Source of the DNA: Vibrio sp. MedPE-SWchi
Lineage (GTDB): Bacteria; Pseudomonadota; Gammaproteobacteria; Enterobacterales; Vibrionaceae
Length of the DNA stretch: 64,000 bases
Reading direction: 5' to 3'
NCBI GenBank assembly: GCA_001874155.1
Contig: MPDB01000002.1
Span: 1-64,000, forward strand
Shown: one piece after another, positions 10,086-19,090 of the stretch
Layout of the letters: each line of letters starts with the position of its first letter
How positions within the stretch are numbered: position 1 is the stretch's first letter
The notes under the pieces: model-generated
Databases searched by the model: none
Told to the model about the DNA's origin: nothing
Seen by the model: the letters and a program-made list of their open reading frames with translations, nothing else
Translations under genes and position numbers: made by a program

Positions 10086-11879
10086 ATGGTAGATAGCGGA
10101 AATACATATAGTGAGCGAGTCTCTCGCTTAGTGGGTTGGGGGCACTGGTTTGCCTTTTTCAATATCATCGCAGCAATGCTGATTGGTACCCGCTATATTA
10201 CACAATCACCTTGGCCTGAAACCCTACTTGGGCAGTTCTATCTCGCCGTTTCTTGGGTTGGTCACTTTGGCTTTTTAGTCTTTGCGCTCTATTTACTTGT
10301 TTTGTTCCCGTTAACCTTCGTGATCCCATCACGAAAGTTATTTAGGCTACTCGCCGTTTGCTTTGGTACGGCCGGGTTAACGATTTTATTGATCGATACC
10401 CAAGCTTACCAAACCATTAATCTGCATTTAACACCCGTTGTCTGGGAGTTGCTGTTTAGCGACGAAAGCCAAGAGACCGGCGCTGGCTTACAGCAGCTAT
10501 TTATTGTCTTACCTGCGATTTTCTTACTTCAACTCGGTTTATCAGAATGGGTCTGGCGTAAACAGCGTAAGCTCTCTCATAAACATGTGGGTCGCCCATT
10601 AACCGCAATCTTTTTTGTGAGCTTTATAACTAGCCATTTGATCTATGTTTGGTCAGATGCCTTTTTCTACAATCCAGTGACCTCGCAAAAAGCGAACTTC
10701 CCGCTTTCTTATCCAATGACGGCGAAGTCATTCATGGAAAAACACGGTTTACTTGATAAAGATGACTATTTAAAACGTTTGGCTGAAAGCGAGCACAGTA
10801 GTGAACTGGTTCGTTACCCATACGAGCCACTGCGCTTTGATCGTAGAGCCAATAACCTCAATATTTTGATGGTCAGTGTGAACAGTTTAAGAAGCGATGC
10901 ATTGAACGGCACCTCAATGCCTGCCACCACAGAGTACGCGGCAAACGCCTTGAACTTCACGAACCACTACAGCTCAAGTAATAACATGCACGGTATTTTT
11001 GGCCTACTTTACGGTTTGCCAAGTAGCTACGCGGCCAGCATCAAGGCTCAAGCTAGTTTACCTGTACTGATGAGTACCTTGTCTGATAAACAATATAACT
11101 TTGGTCTGTTCAGCGGTGATAACTTTGACGACGACCTTTACGCAGAAACTGTTTTCCGAGGAATGGCTTTCACGGGTGTCGCATTTGACACGGAAAAGAC
11201 GGCAGATAGCCAAGCTATCGAAGCGTGGGGAGATTGGGCTAAGAATGAAAAAAGCCCTTGGTTTGGCTTTTTAGAGCTCACCACCGTCGATAATTTTGCT
11301 TTCTCAGATACCAAAGGCAATGCCAAAGAAGCGTTCAAGAAAAGCTACCAATCGTCTGTACAGCAGGTAGACAATGAGTTGGAAACGCTCTTTTCCAAAC
11401 TCGATGAGTTAGAGCTAAATAATAATACTATCGTTATCATCACCTCTAATCACGGCACTGAGTTTAACGAGACCAACAGTAATACATGGGGCGCAAGTAC
11501 TAATTTCAGTCGTTACCAGTTGCAAGTCCCTATGGTGATTAGCTGGCCTGGGAAGCTACCCGCGACCTACGCTCACCGCTCAAGCCATTTAGATGTGTCA
11601 GTGACTTTACTGCAAGATTTGCTTGGCGTTTCATCGAACCCTACTGATTACAGTAGCGGTCGAAATATCTTTAATGAGAGAAAGAGAAAGTGGATTTTGG
11701 CGGGAGATTCTAGAGAACTTGCGTTGATTACTCCGAATCAAACCACGGTGATTGATAAGTTCGGTAATTTCAAATTATACGACAACCACTATCAAAGACT
11801 TCAAGATGACAGCCCTGCACTACCTGTCCTTATGCAAGGCCTGACAGAATTGCAACGCTTTTATATCCGCAACGATTAG
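10086..11879 (+). CDS. yejM: Inner membrane sulfatase-like protein YejM/PbgA/LapC
   Basis: A 597-residue protein with five N-terminal membrane segments (about residues 15-180) and a periplasmic sulfatase-fold domain from about 240 onward. Homologues PbgA/LapC sense periplasmic lipopolysaccharide and restrain LapB/FtsH degradation of LpxC; they lack a working sulfatase active site. The segment MVSVNSLRSDALNGTSMP corresponds to the start of the sulfatase domain, with Ser/Thr in place of the metal and formylglycine signature. Downstream of yejL and closed by a strong terminator. Confidence 0.92.
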   Translation: MVDSGNTYSERVSRLVGWGHWFAFFNIIAAMLIGTRYITQSPWPETLLGQFYLAVSWVGHFGFLVFALYLLVLFPLTFVIPSRKLFRLLAVCFGTAGLTILLIDTQAYQTINLHLTPVVWELLFSDESQETGAGLQQLFIVLPAIFLLQLGLSEWVWRKQRKLSHKHVGRPLTAIFFVSFITSHLIYVWSDAFFYNPVTSQKANFPLSYPMTAKSFMEKHGLLDKDDYLKRLAESEHSSELVRYPYEPLRFDRRANNLNILMVSVNSLRSDALNGTSMPATTEYAANALNFTNHYSSSNNMHGIFGLLYGLPSSYAASIKAQASLPVLMSTLSDKQYNFGLFSGDNFDDDLYAETVFRGMAFTGVAFDTEKTADSQAIEAWGDWAKNEKSPWFGFLELTTVDNFAFSDTKGNAKEAFKKSYQSSVQQVDNELETLFSKLDELELNNNTIVIITSNHGTEFNETNSNTWGASTNFSRYQLQVPMVISWPGKLPATYAHRSSHLDVSVTLLQDLLGVSSNPTDYSSGRNIFNERKRKWILAGDSRELALITPNQTTVIDKFGNFKLYDNHYQRLQDDSPALPVLMQGLTELQRFYIRND

Positions 11880-11912
11880 TCTTTCATTCGATTTAAAAGA
11901 ATAAATAGCAAT

Positions 11913-11938
11913 AAAAAAGGAGCTAAGGCTCCTTTTTT
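11913..11938. terminator. Bidirectional terminator yejM / parA-like
   Basis: An 11-bp stem, AAAAAAGGAGC with GCTCCTTTTTT, and a 4-nt loop between convergent genes. Confidence 0.93.
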
Positions 11939-12015
11939 ATTGTTTAAATATTAAAAGTTTCTTTGTACGACGATACGATCTTATTCATGTACGTTTTAGA
12001 GTGTAACGAGATTGT

Positions 12016-12747
12016 TTAATTCTCACCTAACCAAGCCAGCGTATTCCGCCATAGCGCCTTATCAATCGTTGTACTATTGATCAACTTCTTATAATAGAAC
12101 GCCTCTTGATAATGAGCAGACTCACTCATGTTACCTAACGATTCAAACTGTCGAAAATTACTCAACAATTTTTTAACCGTATTTAACCGTTCATCTTCTG
12201 AATACACTCGATTTAAAACAAACCCAACCTTTATATCTCTCCCTTTGTATAGGTGATGGTCAATAAGGTTGTTTATTAGTGGTAACGAAGAGTGAAGATC
12301 GATCGGGGAGGGTTGCATAGGTATGACAATATAGTCTGCATACCTTAAGTAACGAAACAGCTCTCGTTCGCTAAAGTTTGCAGGAGAGTCAATCACCACA
12401 TAGTCTGAGTTGGCACTCACTTTCAATGTAGACGCCATCTCTGAAAAGCTCTTCAGTGCAGGATTGTAGGTTTGGCAAGTAATCTCAGGTACCGACTGGG
12501 CCCAATTAAAGGAGGACTCTTGACGGTCAAAATCTATCAGCTCGACATTATTGCCTTCTAGCGCTAGCTGACTTAACAACCCAGCCGTAAAGGTCGATTT
12601 ACCTACCCCACCCTTTAGGTTCAAAGAAATAATCCGCTTCGCTTTCGTATGCGCGATACTGACTTTGTCTTTTTTGGTGACCATCGAAGATCTGAGTCGA
12701 TCTGAATAGGGTGTTTTATAACCAACTAACTCATTTAAACTGCTCAT
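12016..12747 (-). CDS. Orphan ParA/MinD-type ATPase
   Basis: A 243-residue P-loop ATPase with the deviant Walker A motif KGGVGKST at about residues 45-52 and the downstream IDFDRQES and VIDSPA motifs of the ParA family. The first 35 residues, before the ATPase core, are basic and Ser-rich and could bind DNA or a partner. Such proteins position plasmids, chromosomes or protein complexes by forming dynamic gradients. No ParB gene and no obvious parS-like array lie nearby, so the cargo is unknown. Its neighbour is the first tRNA-Ser repeat, which leaves open that it belongs to acquired DNA. Confidence 0.82.
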   Translation of the reverse strand: MSSLNELVGYKTPYSDRLRSSMVTKKDKVSIAHTKAKRIISLNLKGGVGKSTFTAGLLSQLALEGNNVELIDFDRQESSFNWAQSVPEITCQTYNPALKSFSEMASTLKVSANSDYVVIDSPANFSERELFRYLRYADYIVIPMQPSPIDLHSSLPLINNLIDHHLYKGRDIKVGFVLNRVYSEDERLNTVKKLLSNFRQFESLGNMSESAHYQEAFYYKKLINSTTIDKALWRNTLAWLGEN

Positions 12748-13164
12748 TACACTATAAACCTCAAATCAATGCATATAATTATAGGCTGCGACAAATAACG
12801 ATCAGTCCGTTATCTTCACGTCTTATCATTAGCGCACATTCATTCCATGAAAATATGCAACCTACTTATACGCTAAGAGATCATAACCTTTACTTTCCAT
12901 ATACTAATATTGCGCTAACATTATTCATATTTACGAGTAAGAAGAAGAAGATCTCTATGCCAAATATGTCTAAAACTGAAAATATTCCGTCACTCAATTA
13001 AAGTTCTCACTAATTACTGGCTCGACAATAAACCCAAGAAGCATTGAAAAGAGTCCAAAAAGTATATTCTTGACCTTTTTTGCCCAATACTGCGCAAATA
13101 TAAAGCAATCGATATTGTAAGGGCTTTACATCCCATCACTCAGACTATAGTATCTGCTTCGTAC
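12748..13164. other. AT-rich intergenic region before the first tRNA-Ser
   Basis: Contains the upstream region of the ParA-type gene and the tRNA-Ser promoter: a TTTACA -35 at 13125-13130 and a TATAGT or TAGTAT -10 at 13146-13153. The open frame at 12711-13001 overlaps the parA-like start, has no ribosome site and is AT-driven; it is not called. No iterons or parS-like repeats were seen. Confidence 0.5.
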
Positions 13165-13259
13165 GGAGAGATGGCTGAGTGGTCGAAAGCACCGGTCTTG
13201 AAAACCGGCAAGGGTTTGTAGCCCTTCTAGGGTTCAAATCCCTATCTCTCCGCCACATT
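13160..13259 (+). repeat. 100-bp direct repeat, left copy (contains tRNA-Ser)
   Basis: Identical base for base to 18909-19008: five bases upstream of the tRNA, the 91-base tRNA including CCA, and four bases downstream. The flanks beyond are unrelated. The two copies bracket the nitrate operon and have the form of attachment-site or recombination-generated repeats. Confidence 0.9.
13165..13255 (+). tRNA. tRNA-Ser (anticodon UGA), copy 1
   Basis: A 91-base gene with a 7-bp acceptor stem (GGAGAGA/TCTCTCC), discriminator G and encoded CCA. The anticodon loop reads CTTGAAA with anticodon TGA, reading UCA and related serine codons. A long variable arm (GGGTTTGTAGCCC type) marks a class II tRNA-Ser, and the T arm is GGGTTCAAATCCC. 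An own promoter is visible upstream. Identical to the gene at 18914-19004. Confidence 0.97.
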
Positions 13260-13341
13260 AAGAAATTAGCGGGCTTTTTGCATTCAATTTGGCCTAGCAA
13301 GACACAGAGTCACGTATCGACCTCACCGAGGGTTCAACGTG

Positions 13342-14445
13342 TTAGCTCGAAACAAAACGCTCGTAGATATCACTTCGGTAGACGTTTGAAATGAGCGCCT
13401 CTGGAATATCCTCCCGCGCGACATGCCCAGCTTCAATCATGTACTGCAATATTCGCTCTCCTTGCGCATGCTCTGGGGCATTTCCATTCGGCTTATCAAT
13501 CAAACTGAACTGATTATATGACGGAATTCGACGCGGAGGCTCGCCTATCTGGGTAAGACAGCTCCCTAACAATGAAGGGGCAATCACGTCTAGATTTGCA
13601 TTCAAATACGATCTTGTCGCCAATACCCGCGCAGCCTCAAATCGATTGGGTACGTGTTCTAACCAATTGCAGCTTTCTTGCAACGCCGAAATCAGCATTT
13701 GAGTCGTTCGCTGATTTTGCTGATACCAAAATTGTGACACCCCCAGCACCTTCTCTGGGGAATCAGACCAGATGTCTGACGAGGTGAGAACCGTTGTGCC
13801 GACTCCTTTTCTCACCGCTTCTGCATTCCAAGGACCTCCAACGCAAAAGGCGTCAATGTAATCCTCGGCCAATGCACTGACCATCTCTGACGGAGGCAGC
13901 ACTACGATGCTGATCTCAGACAAAGCGATACCCGACATTTTCAGCCAGCTCATCAACTGGTAATAGTGGCAACTGTTTGGATGGACGGTCGCAAAGCGGA
14001 CTTTCTTCCCACTGCTCTTTCGCGCCGCGATCAACTTTTTCAATAACCCTGATGACAAGGGTAAACGTAACCTTTCAAGATTGTTTATCGCGATAATCTC
14101 TTGGGACAGATGCTGTGAAATGGTAATCGCATTGCCATTACAACTGAGTACAAACGGGGTCATCACTGGGTGTTGCGGACCACCTATTCCTAGCGTGCTG
14201 GCAAATGGCATCGGGGCTAACATTTGAACGGCATCAAGCAACCCAGCATGGAGTTTGTCACGTAGCGTCGCCCAAGAGTTTTGCTTATCTAACGTTACCT
14301 TTAAGCCATGTTTTTTGAACAAGCCGAGCTCGTGCGCCATCACGATGGGAGCACAATCCGTAAGGGGCATAAATCCAATGTTTAACTCAGTGACATTCGA
14401 CATCGCAACTTCTGGGGCGATGCCTTCTAACAATAGTGGGTTCAT
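13342..14445 (-). CDS. nasS: Nitrate sensor NasS, NrtA-like solute-binding protein
   Basis: A 367-residue relative of the nitrate-binding protein NrtA but without a signal peptide: it begins MNPLLLEGIAPEV and runs straight into LNIGFMPLTDCAPIVMAHELGLF. Cytosolic NrtA-like proteins paired with NasT are known as NasS. They bind nitrate or nitrite and release the antiterminator NasT, which they otherwise hold inactive. The start codon overlaps the end of nasT, so the two are translationally linked. Last gene of the five-gene operon running leftwards from 18412. Conserved segments shared with NrtA include FCVGGPWNAEAV. Confidence 0.88.
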   Translation of the reverse strand: MNPLLLEGIAPEVAMSNVTELNIGFMPLTDCAPIVMAHELGLFKKHGLKVTLDKQNSWATLRDKLHAGLLDAVQMLAPMPFASTLGIGGPQHPVMTPFVLSCNGNAITISQHLSQEIIAINNLERLRLPLSSGLLKKLIAARKSSGKKVRFATVHPNSCHYYQLMSWLKMSGIALSEISIVVLPPSEMVSALAEDYIDAFCVGGPWNAEAVRKGVGTTVLTSSDIWSDSPEKVLGVSQFWYQQNQRTTQMLISALQESCNWLEHVPNRFEAARVLATRSYLNANLDVIAPSLLGSCLTQIGEPPRRIPSYNQFSLIDKPNGNAPEHAQGERILQYMIEAGHVAREDIPEALISNVYRSDIYERFVSS

Positions 14446-15035
14446 TAATCCTTCTCCAACACAGAGGCAAGAGAGAGAATATTTTTCGCCACATCTTCTA
14501 TTTTCTGTGAATTGTTCATCGCCATCTTGCGAATGGAGTGATAAGCCTCTTTCTCAGACAATTTCTTCGTTTCCATCAACCATCCCTTGGCTTGCTCAAC
14601 CACTTTTTGACTGGATAAGCGTTGCTTGGTTTGTTGCAACTCCTCTTTCAGCTGCTGATACTCAGAAAATCGAGCAACCGCAGTATCGAGTATCGTCTTA
14701 ACTCTCTTCGGATTCGAATCGCCCACGACATAGGCACTCACCCCACACTTCACCATGTTTTGGATGGTGTCGGAGTCTTCTTGTTCAGAAAACATCACCA
14801 CAGGCTTGGGGTTTGACTGTGACATCAAATGTAAGCTGTCTAGTACGTCGCGATTTGGAAACTCTATATTCATGATGATGAGATCGGGTTCCACTCGAAC
14901 CACCTCATGCAGCAAAGAGATTCCCGTATGAGTGACATGTTCAATGGAATACTCCGAGCTATCTAACGCTTGTCGAAGCGCCTGTACTTTTCGCTCATCA
15001 TTTTCAATTAACATGACTTTAATCGTCGCGGTCAT
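14445..15035 (-). CDS. nasT: ANTAR response-regulator-like antiterminator NasT
   Basis: A 196-residue protein with an N-terminal receiver-like domain (residues 1-120, IKVMLIENDERKVQALRQAL) and a C-terminal three-helix ANTAR RNA-binding domain with QAKGWLMETKKLSEKEAYHSI near 150-170. NasT proteins bind a two-hairpin motif in nascent mRNA and prevent formation of a terminator. A matching motif and terminator sit in the leader upstream of nrtA, so the regulator acts on its own operon. The gene lies between nrtD and nasS. Confidence 0.92.
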   Translation of the reverse strand: MTATIKVMLIENDERKVQALRQALDSSEYSIEHVTHTGISLLHEVVRVEPDLIIMNIEFPNRDVLDSLHLMSQSNPKPVVMFSEQEDSDTIQNMVKCGVSAYVVGDSNPKRVKTILDTAVARFSEYQQLKEELQQTKQRLSSQKVVEQAKGWLMETKKLSEKEAYHSIRKMAMNNSQKIEDVAKNILSLASVLEKD

Positions 15036-15133
15036 GGCTCACCAATCAGGTTAGAGAAATTTTTGACATAGACGTCTCGTTGCTGCTTTTTGAAACAAAG
15101 CGGTTCATCGTTCGGCATTTGTTCTTCTAAGCC

Positions 15134-15973
15134 TTACGCCTGTTTCACTTGCGTTTGTTCTTTCCTTTTTCGAGAAAGCGGCAATGATTCAACTTTGCGC
15201 TGCTTTTCATAAAGGAATGACAGCACTTCCGATCGCAGATGATTGTACGTTGAGTCTTCAGCCAACGAGAGCCTGTCTCTCGGGCGCTCCAAGTTAACGT
15301 CCAAAATCTCACCGATCGTCGCAGCCGGACCATTCGTCATCATCACAATGCGATCAGAAAGCAGTACTGCTTCATCCACATCATGGGTGATCATAATGAC
15401 GGTGTTATTCAATTCGTCTTGAATCTCCATCAAGGAGTCTTGCATATGGGCTCTCGTCAATGCATCAAGAGCACCAAAAGGCTCATCCATTAACAGAACA
15501 TCAGGCTGCATCGCGAGCGCTCGAGCAATACCGACTCGCTGCTTCATACCCCCTGATATTTCATCAGGACGTTTATGCATCGCGTGATCCATGTGCACCA
15601 AATGGAGGTTATGTTCAATCCACTCTTTCATCTCTTGCGCGTTCATTTTATTGGCGAACACTTCCTTAACGGCAAGCTCCACATTTTGGTACGCCGTCAA
15701 CCATGGAAGGAGTGAGTGGTTTTGAAACACGACTGCACGCTCAGGCCCAGGCTCTGACACCTCTTTATCGTTTAGAATCACCCCGCCAGTTGTCGCCTGA
15801 TACAAACCCGCAACGACATTAAGTACGGTCGATTTGCCACAACCTGAGTGGCCAATTAAGGAGATAAACTCCCCTTTATTAATCTTTAAATCAACACCTT
15901 GCAGGGCGGTAAAAGGCCCCTTGGGCGTTGGGAATACCATGTCAATATGGCTGATATCTAGAAATGGTCGCAT
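15134..15973 (-). CDS. nrtD: Nitrate ABC transporter ATP-binding protein
   Basis: A 279-residue ABC ATPase of the nitrate/sulfonate/taurine group. Walker A GHSGCGKST near residue 42, signature ISGGMKQR near 140, Walker B VLLMDEP near 161, and the D-loop GALDALTR. It powers the NrtB permease. The start lies 15 bases after the stop of nrtB. Also known as nasD, nrtC or cmpD-like in other naming; substrate choice rests on the operon context with NasS/NasT. Confidence 0.92.
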   Translation of the reverse strand: MRPFLDISHIDMVFPTPKGPFTALQGVDLKINKGEFISLIGHSGCGKSTVLNVVAGLYQATTGGVILNDKEVSEPGPERAVVFQNHSLLPWLTAYQNVELAVKEVFANKMNAQEMKEWIEHNLHLVHMDHAMHKRPDEISGGMKQRVGIARALAMQPDVLLMDEPFGALDALTRAHMQDSLMEIQDELNNTVIMITHDVDEAVLLSDRIVMMTNGPAATIGEILDVNLERPRDRLSLAEDSTYNHLRSEVLSFLYEKQRKVESLPLSRKRKEQTQVKQA

Positions 15974-15988
15974 AATGTTATCTCCCTA

Positions 15989-16984
15989 TTAACGCACTTC
16001 GGCCGCTTTGTCCCAACTCAGCAAACGCTGCAATTGCATCATGCCGCGGTCGAGCAAAAACCCTATCAAACCGATCACCAATACCGCGGTCATGATTCGA
16101 CTTAATGATTGTGAACTGCCATTTTGAAACTCATCCCAAACGAATTTTCCCAGCCCTGGGTTCTGTGCCAGCATCTCTGCGGCAATGAGCACCATCCAAG
16201 CGATACCTAAAGAGAGGCGCATCCCTGTAAAAATGGCAGGAATTGATGCCGGAAGAACTATTTTTCGAATGTGAGTCAGCGGGGCTAAACGCAGTACTCG
16301 ACTGACATTCACCCAATCTTTCTCGATTGATGTAACGCCTACCGAGGTGTTGATCACCATTGGCCACAGGCAACATAAAGTGACAGTAATCATAGAGTTA
16401 ACAAATGACTTGGCCACAATAGGGTCAGGAGACACATAAAGTGCACTGACAACCATGGTTACTAACGGAAGCCATGCAAGTGGTGATACGGGTTTGAATA
16501 TCTGAATAATAGGGTTAATCGCAGTATTGAGTGATTTACTCATGCCTACCGCGATTCCCAATGGAATCGCGATGATCGCTGCCAGCAAAAATCCAGCAGC
16601 AACGGTGACAAGACTGGTCACTATCTGATCCAGGAATGTTTCTTTGCCAGTGTAGGCTCGAATTTTCGGCACGTAGCTTGGATCAGCGGCGACACGTTTT
16701 GCATTTCGCACTTCTTGTCTTTCATAGAAAGCGACCTCTTTGGTTCGCTCAGCAGTGTGTTCTTGATAAAGACCAACCACCTGTTGCGACACCTCTTGAG
16801 GCCCTGGAAATTTGCCCAGTGACGTATTGATGCTGTTCGCTGTCACTGCCCAAAGGAGTAGAAAGCAACCTATTCCAACGAGTGGCAATGCTAAACTCTT
16901 CATTGTACCAGTGAGTAACTGCACTGCCCGTTGTGCCAATTTAGGCTGCTCTTGCTGATTAATGGTTTGATTTAATATTGTCAT
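15989..16984 (-). CDS. nrtB: Nitrate ABC transporter permease
   Basis: A 331-residue inner membrane permease of the BPD_transp_1 family with an N-terminal membrane segment, a periplasmic region rich in charged residues and five further segments carrying the EAA-type loop (LPASIPAIFTGMRLSLGIAWMV). A start at 16984 is preferred over the upstream TTG at 17008 because GGAGAA lies six bases before it. It forms the channel with NrtD and receives nitrate from NrtA. Confidence 0.92.
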   Translation of the reverse strand: MTILNQTINQQEQPKLAQRAVQLLTGTMKSLALPLVGIGCFLLLWAVTANSINTSLGKFPGPQEVSQQVVGLYQEHTAERTKEVAFYERQEVRNAKRVAADPSYVPKIRAYTGKETFLDQIVTSLVTVAAGFLLAAIIAIPLGIAVGMSKSLNTAINPIIQIFKPVSPLAWLPLVTMVVSALYVSPDPIVAKSFVNSMITVTLCCLWPMVINTSVGVTSIEKDWVNVSRVLRLAPLTHIRKIVLPASIPAIFTGMRLSLGIAWMVLIAAEMLAQNPGLGKFVWDEFQNGSSQSLSRIMTAVLVIGLIGFLLDRGMMQLQRLLSWDKAAEVR

Positions 16985-17035
16985 TGCGTTCTCCAGTTGC
17001 CGGCACAATGGCCGGCTACAGATTACTTTGGGGTT

Positions 17036-18412
17036 TTATAGTGTTTGACCAGACTTAAGACCAATATCGAACTTGTTAATGTAGGCATTAGGTTCATTGC
17101 CGTCATAAACGATGTCATCGATAAAGTGCGTTTGCGGTGCTCGGAACCCATCTTCCGTTGCAAAATCGGGGAATTCATCCGCACCAATCAACTCTTCTTC
17201 AATCAGAGACTGAGCCGCTTTGATATAGATATCAGGGCGGTATACTTGCGCAGCTACTTCCTTGTACCACTCGTCACTCTTATCTTCACTAATCTGGCCC
17301 CAACGGCGCATTTGCGTTAGATACCAAATTGCATCTGAGTAATAAGGGTAAGTCGCGTTGTAACGGAAGAAGACGTTGAAGTCAGGCACATCACGTTTAT
17401 CGCCTTTCTCGTACTCAAAGAACCCCGTCATACTGTTGGCAATCACCTCGTAATCTGCCCCTACGTAGTTCGATTGAGAGAGAATTTTCACCGCTTCAGG
17501 ACGGTTTTCATTGTTATTCTCATCCAACCATTTCGCCGCACGAATGAGCGCTCGAGTTAAACGAATCGTGGTGTTTGGGTATTTTTCAGCAAACTCTTCG
17601 GTAATACCAAAGACTTTTTCTGGGTTGTTTTTCCAGATTTCGTAATCGGTGACAACGGGAACACCAATGCCTTTAAATACCGCTTGTTGGTTCCACGGTT
17701 CACCCACGCAGTAACCATAGATAGTTCCGGCTTCGAGCGTGGCTGGCATTTGTGGTGGAGGTGTTACTGAGAGTAGCGCTTCTGCATCTATCTGACCTGA
17801 CGTATCCCCTTTATGAGGCGCATAAAACCCAGGATTAATGCCACCCGCCGCTAGCCAATAACGAAGTTCGTAGTTATGTGTAGACACTGGGAACACCATT
17901 CCCATGTTGAAGGGTTTTCCTTCAGAATTGTATTTTTCCACGACCGGTTTTAGCGCATCCGCCTTGATTGGGTGAACAGGTCGGCCGTCATCCATTTTTG
18001 GGATGTTACCTTTCATCTGGTCCCAAATATCATTGGAAACGGTGATGGCATTACCATTAAGGTCCATTGAGAATGGCGTAATAATGTTGGCTTTTGTACC
18101 GTAGCCTATCGTCGCCGCAATAGGTTGTCCTGCCAGCATGTGCGCACCGTCTAAGCGACCATCAATCACGCCATCAAGCAATACCTTCCAGTTGGCTTGC
18201 GCTTCGATAGTGACGTACAGCCCCTCATCTTCGAAGTAACCATTCTCATAGGCAATCGCAATCGGCGCCATATCGGTTAGCTTGATAAAGCCAAATGTTA
18301 ACTCCTCTTTCTCTGGCCACCCCAACTCTTGCGACAAAACACTTGCAGAGGAAAACAGACAAACGCCTGTGACGACCGCTTTGAAAATCCTTTTTACTTT
18401 CGTGTTCAACAT
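17036..18412 (-). CDS. nrtA: Periplasmic nitrate-binding protein
   Basis: A 458-residue CmpA/NrtA family solute-binding protein. Residues 1-28 form a signal peptide (basic start, hydrophobic core, SVLSQ cleavage region), and the mature part opens [23 protein letters not shown], the ligand-binding lobe. [12 protein letters not shown] is the segment also conserved in NasS. First gene of nrtA-nrtB-nrtD-nasT-nasS; expression depends on passing the leader terminator. The family also binds bicarbonate or cyanate in some species, but the NasS/NasT pair favours nitrate or nitrite. Confidence 0.93.
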   Translation of the reverse strand: MLNTKVKRIFKAVVTGVCLFSSASVLSQELGWPEKEELTFGFIKLTDMAPIAIAYENGYFEDEGLYVTIEAQANWKVLLDGVIDGRLDGAHMLAGQPIAATIGYGTKANIITPFSMDLNGNAITVSNDIWDQMKGNIPKMDDGRPVHPIKADALKPVVEKYNSEGKPFNMGMVFPVSTHNYELRYWLAAGGINPGFYAPHKGDTSGQIDAEALLSVTPPPQMPATLEAGTIYGYCVGEPWNQQAVFKGIGVPVVTDYEIWKNNPEKVFGITEEFAEKYPNTTIRLTRALIRAAKWLDENNNENRPEAVKILSQSNYVGADYEVIANSMTGFFEYEKGDKRDVPDFNVFFRYNATYPYYSDAIWYLTQMRRWGQISEDKSDEWYKEVAAQVYRPDIYIKAAQSLIEEELIGADEFPDFATEDGFRAPQTHFIDDIVYDGNEPNAYINKFDIGLKSGQTL

Positions 18413-18426
18413 AATCCTTTCTCCAA

Positions 18427-18475
18427 TAAAAAACCCACATGCATCAACGACGTAAGGACGTCAAATGCATGTGGG
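18427..18475 (-). terminator. Leader terminator upstream of nrtA (attenuator)
   Basis: On the minus strand an 11-bp stem, CCCACATGCAT with ATGCATGTGGG, encloses a smaller GACGT/ACGTC hairpin and is followed by six T residues, ending only 15 bases before the nrtA start codon. The position inside the leader marks it as a regulated terminator and not an end-of-gene signal. Confidence 0.88.
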
Positions 18476-18500
18476 CTACTTTGCCTCAATCAACCTACTT

Positions 18501-18568
18501 ACTACGCCGTTGCAGTTTTTATTGACTCTGTTGTTCCTACCTTCTGACTTCCTCCGTTAGAAGTCAGA
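18501..18568 (-). promoter_or_regulatory. ANTAR-type two-hairpin RNA motif (NasT target)
   Basis: Two minus-strand hairpins precede the leader terminator. P1 (18543-18568) has a 9-bp stem, TCTGACTTC/GAAGTCAGA, extended by a U-G pair around the hexaloop AACGGA. P2 (18501-18516) is ACTGC-AACGGC-GTAGT. Both hexaloops have A at position 1 and G at position 4, the diagnostic feature of ANTAR-bound RNA. The linker is 26 nt, longer than typical, and P2 does not overlap the terminator stem directly. Confidence 0.8.
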
Positions 18569-18667
18569 TGTATTCGCCGAAGCGATAAATTTCTCTCTTT
18601 CATAACTGCAGGCACTGTGCCAACTTATTAAATACCTTTAAAACAAAGACTTAAATAAAACCTTAGA

Positions 18668-18673
18668 ATTATA
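18668..18673 (-). promoter_or_regulatory. Candidate -10 element of the nitrate operon
   Basis: TATAAT on the minus strand upstream of the hairpins, which would give a leader of about 250 nt. No good -35 match lies at 16-18 bp, so an activator may be needed; this is a weak call. Confidence 0.35.
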
Positions 18674-18873
18674 GCTTTCCCGATACTCCCCAAGTTAGTG
18701 CAGCATCCCACCAAAATGCGTCATCAATTGGGGCCACAAAGAAAGGCACGAATTAAGAATCTGAACACCTTACTGAGATAAGAGAGTTGCACACACGCAA
18801 CCAAACTATTGCTGTAAATTTCAACGGATTGATGCTGATTCGGTCACTTAAGATGATAAACATGAATTCTCTC

Positions 18874-18902
18874 TTTACAGCGTTAGTACAAGTCGCTATT
18901 AT
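18874..18902 (+). promoter_or_regulatory. Promoter of tRNA-Ser copy 2
   Basis: TTTACA (18874-18879), a 17-bp spacer and TATTAT (18897-18902), 12 bases before the tRNA. The sequence differs from the promoter region of copy 1, so both tRNA genes appear to be independently expressed. Confidence 0.75.
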
Positions 18903-18908
18903 TCGCGC

Positions 18909-19008
18909 CGTACGGAGAGATGGCTGAGTGGTCGAAAGCACCGGTCTTGAAAACCGGCAAGGGTTTGTAGCCCTTCTAGGGTTCAAATCCCTATCTCTCC
19001 GCCACATT
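18909..19008 (+). repeat. 100-bp direct repeat, right copy (contains tRNA-Ser)
   Basis: Perfect copy of 13160-13259 in the same orientation; see that entry. The enclosed segment between the copies is about 5.6 kb. Confidence 0.9.
18914..19004 (+). tRNA. tRNA-Ser (anticodon UGA), copy 2
   Basis: A 91-base class II tRNA identical to the gene at 13165-13255, with encoded CCA and its own consensus-like promoter. Confidence 0.97.
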
Positions 19009-19042
19009 TTTTCGTTTTTGTTTCAACAACCTCCACCACCAA

Positions 19043-19090
19043 TATCGATAACCCTATCAATAACTCTATCAATAACTCTATCAATAACAG
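19043..19090 (+). repeat. 12-bp tandem repeat, four units
   Basis: Four head-to-tail units of TATCAATAACTC; the middle two are identical and the outer two differ at two positions each. It lies between tRNA-Ser copy 2 and the glycosyltransferase cluster and is not within a supported gene. Confidence 0.9.

Noticed and set aside
12711..13001. 96-codon plus-strand frame over the ParA upstream region
   Set aside because: Overlaps the parA-like start, lacks a ribosome site and reads as AT-rich noise.
18690..18715. Sigma-54 promoter upstream of the nitrate operon
   Set aside because: GG and GC elements are present on the minus strand but separated by 9 bases in place of 10.
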